A DNA stretch of 64,000 nt from Chamaea fasciata (taxonomy: Eukaryota > Chordata > Aves > Passeriformes > Sylviidae), in the NCBI GenBank assembly GCA_029207755.1, contig JARCOQ010000003.1:92768646-92832645 (forward strand), written 5' to 3'. Both the position numbers and the translations under genes were made by a program. The notes under the pieces were generated by a model. The model was not told the origin of the DNA. It searched no databases and saw nothing but the letters and a program-made list of their open reading frames with translations. Below, in pieces: positions 25,919-35,919 of the stretch. Within the stretch, counting starts at the first letter, position 1, and each line of letters opens with the position of its first letter.

Positions 25919-26104
25919 TTCAACCAATATCCTTAATTCTAGTCTGGTTTCCCTGTGACATTATTTGGTGAGTCATCTCTCCCAATCCTTATCTCAACTC
26001 ATGAGCCATTCATTATATTTTCTCTCCCCTGTCCAACTGTGGAGGGTAGTGATCAGGAGGCTTTGGCGGGTGTCTGGCATCTATAAAGGGCCAACCCACT
26101 TACA

Positions 26105-27704
26105 AGGGGTTTTTTTACCCTCAGTGGCAGGATTCCATTTTAATTATAAATTACCTCACAAAGTTTTTTCTTACATTAACATGACTTTTTCACAATTATA
26201 TTTTAGCTTGCCACCTTTTATGTGTAATTTACCTACTTCAGGCCCTCAGTTAATAAAAATTTCATTAATGTTTGAATTAAGTCAACTGATATCTTCAACT
26301 CATGTTTCACTTGTCAAGTAAAATTCGAGAAGGTTTAATGAGTCAGAAAGAATAGAATTTCTTAATTAGGAAACTACTGCAAAATCATCTCCAAAATTTA
26401 GAAATGAAAATTTTATAATGATGGGTCCAATTTAGCTTTACAGGGTCAGTTATGAACAACATCTGCCTTTGAGATAAGAAACTGACTATAATGCACATAT
26501 ATAATTAATAATTTATGACATCTATAAGGAAAAGGCTTCATCAGTCCTCAGGCTGGTTCCCTCAGTACTTCTTCTAACCGTGAAGTTAGCAACACCTAAA
26601 CACAGGGTCAGAGAATTTCAGGTACAGAATTTGTTCCTGACTGATCCTTATCACACCTGGACTCTTGTTAGTGAAGCAAGAATTTCTCTAAACTTCTAGT
26701 TTGAAATAGAAATTGTCTATTGACATTAACTTGATTAAAACACTACAAATGAAATAATAATATCTTACAATATTTCACTAATATATTAGAATAAGGTATA
26801 ATACTATTTATAAATAAATCACCGATAGTGTATCATGTATGGAGGCAATAGCCCTTCTACCCTATTAAGAATTCTAATCTACTGAGCCTTATACTTTGTA
26901 ATTAATTATTTAGTCTTTCTCTGACTTGAAAGAATTCATCCATTCTGATGTTGTTTTCACACCCATCTTTTCTACCATTTTACCTTTTCAACATTTCTAT
27001 AATAAGAACTATTTTTCATCAAAGTAGGTTTTCACACAAATATGATCTCTTATTTCATTTGAAGCCAGCACAATCATATACGACAAGTAATCACCAGAGC
27101 ACAGTTCTGCATATTTTCTAGTAATCATGTGTCTCCAGAGTCACCAAAATACTTGTCAACTATGCTACTAAATTGTGTCAAGTAAAGTTAAAAACATCAA
27201 AGCTGGTCTTGTATCTCCCAAAAATAAAACCTAAGAAACTCATTTTGTGATCCTGTATAATTATAACTTAAAAACATACACAGAAGTCTGCCATCTTTTC
27301 TGTGGGATGCCATCAGGACTTTGCAATGATCTTTTGATCTTGAAAGTGCTCCAATTTATATGAGGACAAAATGATTCAACGTATTTACTGTAAAATTAAT
27401 ATAAACACCTTTTTTTTTTTCTTTTTCACTGTTTCAGAGCAACTTATGGATTCAGAATTTAGAAGGACTATTGTTAACAAATTAATCTGACTTGCAAGAA
27501 TGATCAAGATATATATATCAGCATTTTTTCTAATGATATAATTCAATTTCCTCTGACTGGCATGATTTTTCATAACTTCTCATTTTATAAGTTTCTTTCA
27601 ATATCATGTAACTGATTTGAAATTAAAAAATAACCACTTCAAGCACAGTTGCATTACTGTCTCACAAAATTGAACTTTTTCTGGTTTTATTTTCAATTTG
27701 TTTT
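26105..27704. other. Unique AT-rich sequence
   Basis: No gene or repeat recognised; a T homopolymer-rich run lies at 27409-27426. Confidence 0.5.
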
Positions 27705-27764
27705 CCCCCCAAATTAAACCAAGCATCCCACCCCCTCCCTCTCCCCCCCACCCCCCTCGCCTCC
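27705..27764 (+). repeat. C-rich tract with G-quadruplex potential on the minus strand
   Basis: From 27727 to 27764 the plus strand is nearly all C with single A/T/G breaks, giving five runs of three or more C. The complement satisfies the usual four-G-tract quadruplex pattern with short loops. It abuts the tail of a CR1 that begins at 27768. Confidence 0.8.
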
Positions 27765-27767
27765 AAT

Positions 27768-28830
27768 ATCATAGAATCATAGAATGGCTTGGATTGGAAG
27801 GGTCCTTGAAGACCATCTAGTTCCAACACCCCTGCTGTGGGCAGGAAGACTTTTCACTACACCAGATTGCTCAAAGCCCCATCCAGCCTGGCCTCAAACA
27901 TTTCCAGTGACAGGACATCCACAACTTCTCTAGGCAACCTGTTCCAGTGCTTTACCACTCTCACAACAAAGAATTTCTTCCCAATACTTAAACCAAACCT
28001 GCCCGCTTTCAGTTTAAAGCCATTGCCATTTGTCCTGTCTCTACATGCTCACATAAAAAGGATATTCCCATCTTTCTGGGAATATCTACTACTTCAGGTA
28101 GTGAAAGACCACAGGTCATCTTGAAGGATTCTCTTCTCCAGAATGAACAAACCAAATTCTCTTTGTCTTTATAGCAGAGTTACTCAATCCCTCTAATAAC
28201 ACTGATGTTGCTCTTCTAGATTCATCAAACAGGTCAATTCTTGTGCTGGGGACCCCAGAGTACTCCTTGTGGGGTCACACAAGAGCAGAGAGGAGGTGCA
28301 GAGTCCTATTCCTCAACCTGATGTCTCTGCTGCTTTTAGTGCAGCCAAGGATGCAAGCATAACTTTCCAGCAGTGCTTGGTGACTTCCAGCATCTCCTCG
28401 TTGCCCGTGCTGCATGCATTCCTGTGAAAGCACATCAGCTGGGCTTTCTGCTCTGTTGCCTTCCTACAGGAACACCTCTTAACTCTTTTGAGATATTTCC
28501 CTGGTGTTTCTCTGTTCACTTCTGTTACCTCAAAAGTCCCTGGCTCATCTCTGTAAGACTGCAAATGTGCCCCGGAGTGGCCAGCACATTTCACGGCCAC
28601 TGGCAAAGGGCCCTCACTAGCATCTGTCCCTCTAACCCTTCCGTAGTCACCCCACAATTTGTCAGGGACAAGCTCCCTGGGGGTGGCTTTTGTCCAGGTG
28701 GGGCTGGACATGATCCCTGCTGGGTACACCCATGCAAGTCAGAGCTGCCTTTGAGTCACAACTCCACCATTTCCTGCATGGGAGGTGAGGTTGGGGTGGC
28801 TCTCTCTGCTCTGGTTCTGAGATCTTGCTG
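27768..28830 (-). mobile_element. CR1 LINE with most of ORF2 deleted
   Basis: The plus strand begins with atcatagaatcatagaatgg, the reverse complement of the CR1 terminal octamers. It continues through a full 3' UTR and the ORF2 C-terminus (a LGCTKSS-type motif near 28335-28350). At about 28353-28360 the sequence jumps to the start of the endonuclease: on minus, residues AQLMCFHRNACSTGNEEMLE (28444-28385) correspond to the CR1 AQLKCLYTNARSMGNKQEELE-type block. The endonuclease core and most of RT are absent, so two normally distant parts meet at an in-phase LESY/ACILGC junction. Sequence from 28450 to about 28830 is probably CR1 5' region. The 138-codon minus frame (28313-28729) spans the junction but is not a functional protein. 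Confidence 0.75.
28370..28447 (-). pseudogene. CR1 ORF2 endonuclease N-terminal remnant
   Basis: About 26 codons resembling the first block of the CR1 ORF2 endonuclease (AQL.C...NA.S.GN.E..LE). The catalytic residues further on are deleted. It lies inside the 28313-28729 minus-strand open frame. Confidence 0.6.
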
Positions 28831-28902
28831 AGTAGGAAAGCTCACCTGCCTCCCACAATCTTCAGCTCCAGAGCACCTCATCTTTGAAACATATACTTTT
28901 TT

Positions 28903-28931
28903 ACACATATATATATGTGTGTGTGTATGTG

Positions 28932-28980
<49 letters not shown>

Positions 28981-29000
28981 ATACCCACACACACATATAT
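28903..29000 (+). repeat. (TA)n(TG)n compound microsatellite
   Basis: AT alternation is followed by TG-rich repeats, including an uninterrupted GT run at 28941-28979, then a short cacacacacatatat segment that is complementary to the start. It lies at the upstream edge of the CR1 at 27768-28830. Confidence 0.95.
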
Positions 29001-31795
29001 GATGTATTTCTTCAAAAGATAGGAGGGCATTTAAAAATTGTTATTATTTTCAGGAAGGTATAGCTATACAGAAATTAAGGGACATGCCTGGGTTACAATA
29101 GTAGTTCTATTAAAAGATTTAGATGGATTTTGACACTCTCTCAGGAAGTAAATTCATAAATGGCCTGATCTAATTCTCATTCAAATCAAGAGCAGCCTTT
29201 AGTAGGCTTTGAGACTAGTCTATTTAATCTTTCTGTATCTCAGTCATTCTGCTGTAAATGGAGGATATCTCCTTTAATCACAGAAGTGAAGTGAGCATGA
29301 ATGTTTAATAATTTATAAAGAGTCAAACAGTGCTCAGAGGTAGGCCATAAAAGCAAGCTCCTTTCTATATCTATTACTTAAAATACCTCACAAGGTCCAG
29401 TTCCACTTAGTTGTTTGCCCCAGCTGGGAAAAAAGGAACATTGGTCAGATGACCCTGAAAACTCCTATCTTTCTTCTTTGATTGGGCAGGAAACTTAGGT
29501 GCATTACAGGCACTGCTTCAAAACAATGACTAAAGGGATGTTATTTGGTGATATGGATCTCCTACTCTATGTCTAACCATCCTTTCTAATTACCTGTATA
29601 TACTAGAGACGTGAGTCATGCTCCCAAAAACATCCTCTGTTCAGCTAGAGCTCTTGCTCTATTGCCACTCATAGTCACTGGTTGGGAAGCAGAAAAGGCT
29701 TTGCCTCTATTGATGAGCATTGCCAGCAACTGTCTATTCTCTCTCTGTAAATACTGGGTGCGTTCATTCATTACTCTTATTCACTGTGGTTCCTCTCTTT
29801 TAATATCCTTTAACATAGCTGAATATTACCTGGATGAGTATGAGCAGGCACAGACCCAAGCCAGCCCAGGCAGTGTGTGAAATGGTATTCTGGATCAAAG
29901 GACAGAGTTCAAGGATGTGCCTTGCTCCTGTGCAAGTTTACCTGCACAGCTGCACTCAGACTGCTCTCAAAGCAACAGAATGAGCAATTTCTGGTCTAAA
30001 ACTGGATATTAGAACTGCTTAAGCTATGGGAAGAAATTGACGTACAGTTCACAATTCTCACAAAACTTTGTTTTGGGCCTCTTAATATGTTCATTTTACA
30101 GAATAGATTTTGTACATCTCAGTTCTGCCTTAGACTTTTTATTAAAGCTGCTAACATGACTCTTGATCTTATACAGAGTTCTACACTGGACTTTTTATTG
30201 GATCATGGAAAAAAAGCCAAACATGCTTTCTTAACCACTGGGGTAAAAGTAGATAAAGATAGCACAATCAAAAAAGCAATGTTTAGCTAAGTAATCTACC
30301 AAGACAATTAAAATAAAGCTTCTGTTCAAAAATACAATTTTAATTATATTCAGATTTTCAACTAACAGGGTAATTCAATGTAGAACATCTCATTATAAAA
30401 TAATAAGGTAAATTGATAATATCTTTGCACTTTGATAGGAGAAGCAATTCAATACTAAGTTTTACTGCTTTCATGAAATCCAGGTATCCCACAGGGCTTA
30501 AGATCTGTTTAACACTTAAAAAAGCTATGTATCTGTAGCTCTGTATCTTCATACATTTTTGTCCTGGTTATTTCATTATTAGTTTTACTCCTTCTTTTTC
30601 AAGAACAATCATGAGCCTAGTAGCCAGACTGAGAAATCTACAAATACCACAACAAATCACTGAAAACACTAGAACCGATAAAGAACATTTTATAAGTTTG
30701 GGCTTTTTTAAAATTCAAATAAAACAAGGGTAAGTTGATAACAGTGTCCTTAAAAGTGGCTAATTAAGCTGGCTGAACACAGGTGTTAAGTTTGCAAAAT
30801 TATTTAATTGTCATGCAATTCAATGACTGAGATTTTCATGATTATTAGATGTAACTTCCACAAAAAAACCCCTTGCATTTACATGAAAAAAATAAAATTA
30901 AAAACTGCTCAGACTGCAAGGTCAAGCTTTGAAAAAAATACATTTATCTTGAGGGCTTATGGCTAAAAATAAACCAAAATGTTTCAGCATTAGTATTATT
31001 AACCATAAATTGGAAAATTACTGGTTTACAATCAAATTTTCTATCTAGAAGAGATTCTCTTTTTGCATTTGTCTAGACTTGAAAATATACCATTTCAGAA
31101 ATAATAAAGTGCTTTATTAGGTACATTTTTACAGCTTGAATTGCCAGAGTGAAAAAGTGTTAGAAATTTTAATTACTTGCTTTATTGCTCCAATAGTCCT
31201 CTATATATGTTTATTGATATATTTCATTGATATATTGCCTTATTTCCTGACTTCTAGAGCAGCTGGAACCTATACTGGTATCTGAAAATTAGGACTTCTC
31301 CCAGCATCAATAAAGAAGGGTCATTTCATTTAAAAATAACCATAATTTAATTAATATTATGTGGTTTCCTTTAAATAAGCAGCAAAGGTATCATTAGGGC
31401 CTTTTAGGGAATAAGTCCAACACTGATAATTGTGAAGTTAATCTAACTGAAATGGAGGTATATGCATGCCAGAAAATGTTCTCTAGTACTCCGTACACAA
31501 TAAGCTCAAATAGTATAATTTGCATATATCTATTGAGTTGTGGATTTATACCATCAAAGATCCTAGCTCCATGTTAAAACCTGCTATTCTTCATAGTATC
31601 ATGTATATAGAATAGCGATTTATGGGAATACAGCTATCACTGAAATTTCCATCCATTTGTTGCAATCTTAGTTCTAATCATAAATGACCAAGTCTTTCTC
31701 AGACTGAAAGAAAATGGCAAAGAATTCAATAACATATTCTAAGTCAAACCCAAATTCATATAACCTTTTTCTGAAGCCTTAGGGATTATAGAATC
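29001..31795. other. Unique sequence, one unclassified block
   Basis: No gene seen. The part 29390-29890 has a less AT-rich, repeat-like texture (for example gcaggcacagacccaagcca at 29845-29864) that I could not assign to a family. The rest is AT-rich. The 89-codon frame at 29611-29880 shows no recognisable domain. Confidence 0.4.
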
Positions 31796-31801
31796 CTTTA
31801 T

Positions 31802-32422
31802 TTAGAGATGGAGGGAAGGCATGCCATCCAGAGGGACCCTGACACAGGTGGGCAAAGGCAAACCTCATGAAGTTCAACAAAGCAAAGTGCAAGGGTCTAC
31901 ACCTGGAGCGTGGCAACCCCAGACACACCTACACACTGGGCAGAGAAGGGATTGAGAGCAGCCCTGTGGAGAAAGACTTGGGGGTGATTGATGGCTGATG
32001 AAAAATCTGAGAGGAGCCGGCAGTGTGTGCTTTCAGCTCAGCAGGCAATTGTATCCTGGGCTGCATCCAAAGGAATGTGGCCAGCAGATTGAAGGAGGTG
32101 ATTCTCCCACTCTACTCTGCTGCATCCAGCTCTAGTGTCCCCACCATAAGAACATGAAAGTGTGGCAGCAAGTCCAGAGGAGGGTCATGAAGTTGATAAG
32201 AGGACTGGAGCCCATCCCTTACAAAGACAGCCTGAGCAAGTTCAGCCTGGAGAAGGGAAGGTTGTGTGGAGACCTCCCAGCAACACTCCAGTATCTGAAG
32301 GGGCCTACAGGGAATCTGGAGAGGGACTCTGTCAGAAGCTCTAGTAATGGGACAAGGAGTAATGAGTACAAATTTATCTTTAAGGTTCATTCCAACTCCT
32401 TAACATTCTGTGGTTCTATGAT
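31802..32422 (+). mobile_element. CR1 LINE, RT thumb and 3' end
   Basis: Plus-strand CR1. It opens with RHAIQRD-like codons (ggcatgccatccagagggac at 31817-31836), the region just after the catalytic palm. It then passes through the AEKDLG-type block (ggagaaagacttgggggtga at 31969-31988), the QRRVMKLI-type block (agtccagaggagggtcatga, 32171-32190) and ctggagaagggaaggttgtg. The end is a CR1 terminus (ttccaactccttaacattct to gttctatgat, 32391-32421). About 250 bases normally present before the terminus are missing near 32365. Frames at 32112-32468 on both strands are by-products. Confidence 0.85.
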
Positions 32423-34609
32423 AAATCCAATCCTTGAAGAGAGCCATTCCTACAAGAAGATTGCATAGAACAGCCACTTTATTCACAGACACTGAGTTTA
32501 CAGAACAAGCAGCAAGCTCTTCTAACAGCCCAAGAATGCATCTTGAATTGCAATTTGCAACAAAATGCTCTGATCTTGGTAATTCCTCTTTCACCTTCTG
32601 ATAAGAGGGCTCACATGGTTTAAATGTCCCGTTTTGGATTTTTTTTTTCCTTTACAAGTGGAGCTGATTTGGAAGACAAGTGTATCAGTCTTGATATCAC
32701 TTTTATACAGGATGTTTTTCTCTGGTGGTCCAGGACAGCATCATTTAAAGAAAAGGCCAGGTCACTCAAAGGCAACGACATTTTTCTGTGACGGACTTAG
32801 GCCTGTCTTCTTCCAATTTTTGAACATTTTTATATGAAATTCATGAATTTTCTATTCCATTTGTTTTGCTTGGTTCTGAATGTCTTTCCTTGATAGAAAA
32901 GAACTCTTTTAGTAGCTCCTTTATAAGAATACGAAGAAGCCATATAGTTACAGTACACTAAACCAGGAATATTAGGTTTAGAGGAATACTGTGTCCAGTC
33001 ACATCTTAGATAACTGCATGCTTTTCATGACCAAGTTTTCATTACTAGTTTGAATAACTGAAAATTATTCAAATTTTCTGCTTTACAGAACACATCAGAA
33101 ATAATGCAAGGAATCCAGACAGAACTGAACTGTTTAATAATTACTAAACTATTCTGTCTGGACAACAGGTTTGCTCACCCTAGATTAGAAACTGGCTGTG
33201 ACAAAACTGTGTGGACAATTAAAAAGTTAAGAGGATAGTTCAGAAAAAAAAACAAACAACATGATATCACAGATACATTTTTACTCTTCTCTGGATAAGC
33301 TTTTTTCTATCCTTCTAATCAAAGAGGTAGACTAACAGGTTGGGTTATATCAGCCAATATCATGTACATAGTACTTCTCTCCACTTGGTAATTTTGGTAT
33401 GCATTACTACTCACAAATATGTTGTGGAGAAATTGTTTTATGTTTTGTCTTAACTATGATCTGCTCTGTACTGCTTTTATCTGATAAAATCAGAAAGCAG
33501 TTTAATAACCAGTTTAAATCTGGTTTTCTATTAATTATTTTATGTCTGATAAAACTTTGGTAAATTAGAATTAATAAGTAACCTTGTATTAAGCTCCAGT
33601 GTAAGTATTGTTTCTTAAATTATTAAATAATGCCATCCGTCATCTAAACAAAAAAAAAAAATGTATAGTATGTCACTCAGTTTGATGCATTCCTGATTTG
33701 CAAACTCATGAATTACATATACAGTTCTGTGGTCTTGTAAATTGGTTTTTGAAATTGGTTTTTGAAATAACCTGCTTTTTTTTTTCTGCCTCACATTACT
33801 GTACTGACTGAAAATTACTTGCATCATGAGATGACAAAGGAAACTCATGACATCTGACCATACTGGTCTTGTACTAGTTCCTTGTTTTTGCACAGATTTC
33901 ATAATATAAATGCATCTCACTAGCATCATTAGAATCTGTCTTCATTGATACAGAAATTCTAGGACAAGTGGTAGGGTTAAATTACTCTCAATAACCACTT
34001 TTAGGTTGTTTCTTTTTTTCATAAACACACACTAACTGGTCCCTTAATGCATCATTTAAGATCTCTGAACTGGCAATGCTCCGTTAATTTTCTTAATTTG
34101 GCCACTTAAAAAAAATTATAAATGTGAAAGCAGTCTGAAGTCACCAGCAGCTGAGGGAATAAGTGTAGTTTCCACAATCTATGTAAATGTTTTCTTCACT
34201 GGTTTAATAGGAGCACTTAGCTTATGCAACAGCTTATAAAGGTTAACCACCATTACACCCACTAAAACCACAAAGTAGGGTTGTTTTGGGTTTTTTTCAA
34301 TTTAAGATATTAGGTAGTTCATATTATTTGAAGCCTGAGATAAAGGTACAGTTCTGAGATAAATGGGCAGTTCTATATTGAACTATCAAACAATTTCATT
34401 TCCCCCAAGTTAGACATTAACCTTTTTTTCTGTTTTAAACAAGTGATTCACTCACAGTCCCAGTAACTACATGTTTCTTTCTTCTTTATGTTTTTTGCTA
34501 GACTTTAATACTTTTTCTTTTACAATTTTTATGGGAAGCAATTCTGTCCTCTTTGTTATGTTCTTTGCAACTTTCTTAATAATTATATTATGAAGAAATA
34601 ATGAATTTT

Positions 34610-34647
34610 ATGGAGTTAATGACATTTGTATATGTCATAAACTCCAT
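34610..34647. repeat. 15-bp near-perfect hairpin
   Basis: atggagttaatgaca (34610-34624) pairs with tgtcataaactccat (34633-34647) at 14 of 15 positions, with an 8-nt loop. Confidence 0.8.
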
Positions 34648-35605
34648 AATTTTGAATATTCAGCTAAAAGTATTTTGGATGTAAGAAATGGTGAAATAAT
34701 AATAATAATAGAATTTAAAAATAATGTAAGGACATATTATCAACTTCTTTTACACCCAGTATATAAAGAACTTTTCATTTTCAACAGTGCCTGAATGCAG
34801 TTTTATAGATTGCAGACATGAAGATATGAGGGTTTTCAGCATATATCTTTCTATTTCCCCTGCTTATACATTGTCTGCTTTACAGTGCAAAATTTGGCTA
34901 TGTGTAGCATAAAAACAAAATTTTTCTTCTTAAGAGGAGTTGATGCCATGTGGCGAAAAAGGAGCACCTATTCATGGACACTGCTGAGATCAATTTATGA
35001 AGTAAACCAAGCAGGGCTGTGTCAGGAATAGGTCAGCATTCACACACACACAAAGGTACACACATTTATGTGCTGCAGTAGGGCACCGAGGAAGGCATTT
35101 TTACAAGTAGATTGTGATTTCAGTCCCAATACAGGCAGGGTATAGTCACAGGCCTTGGTTGTAGACACCTATATGTAATACCTGAGTGACTGCTCTGTAA
35201 GCTGGGCACGTACTCTGATGTCAGCATGCATTCCCTTTAATTATGTCCTGTGCCATCTCATTCTTAAGGAGAGCTGTAAGAACACAGCGTCCAGAGTGAA
35301 CCTTCATGTACCACATGGAAAGTTGTACATAGTATTGTACAGGTAAAACACTGATAGCTTTGCTCACTTGGAAAAACATTAAAAAAATGTGAGAAACAGT
35401 GAGACTGACCACCTTGACCACAGATGGGAACTCTGAGCAGCATGCTGTATTTTAAAAACAGGTTTTTATTTGGTAGGGCAACATTCACAGTTCCCAGCAT
35501 TGGGTGGGACATAAGATTGCTGTGATATTTTCTATCATTTCTATACTTTACACAATAAAATAGATAAACCTGAGTTTTTCTAATTGAGATCCCAAGAGAA
35601 CTGGT

Positions 35606-35919
35606 ACTGAGTGGGAAGTAGCTGAGACAGCCATGGCACCATTTCAGTGGGTTGGCAAAGAGAAGCCTGAGGAAACACGGTGATCACTGCAGGCATGCTC
35701 AGTGTCAAACTGCCCAGCAGCTCAGCCCTGATATGGACTCTCTGCTTATATGCACTTCTCCCCAGACCCTGTCCTTGAGGAGTGGGGGGTTGTTGCACAT
35801 ATCATCAATCAAGTCAATCACACTATCATACATGGTGATATGACACTACACCTTTCCAGCAGTCTCAGGTAGTGACACAGCTTGGTCCGGGGTCCCTGCC
35901 ATGGCTGATCCCACTCAGT
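35606..35919. repeat. Inverted repeats 314 bp apart, MITE-like
   Basis: actgagtggga at 35606-35616 is the exact reverse complement of tcccactcagt at 35909-35919. A second pair, cagccatggca (35628-35638) and tgccatggctg (35898-35908), lies just inside, with 11 extra bases on the left arm. Together they give about 22 paired bases flanking a GC-richer core. No target duplication is visible outside, so a transposon origin is only a possibility. Confidence 0.45.

Larger units (their letters stand above)
25116..26104 (+). mobile_element. Solo ERVL-type LTR, a second family, about 1 kb
   Basis: It starts tgaagtgggtttatgcaggt and runs through ggggctacaggggtggcttc, a set of imperfect internal repeats built on ctgcagcccatgg (about 25455-25550), an AATAAA signal at 25913-25918 (gcaataaattcaacc), then tgacattatttggtgagtca, ending ccaacccacttaca at 26104. 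The flanking pentamers agggt (25111-25115) and agggg (26105-26109) agree at four of five bases, consistent with a 5-bp ERVL target duplication. No primer-binding site follows. The frames at 25265-25664 arise from the GC-rich internal repeats and are not genes. Confidence 0.8.

Noticed and set aside
28373..28831. 152-codon plus-strand frame
   Set aside because: It is antisense to a CR1 remnant that reads sensibly on the minus strand.
28903..29000. Repeat array considered as CRISPR-like
   Set aside because: A pure dinucleotide microsatellite with no repeat-spacer structure, in vertebrate DNA.
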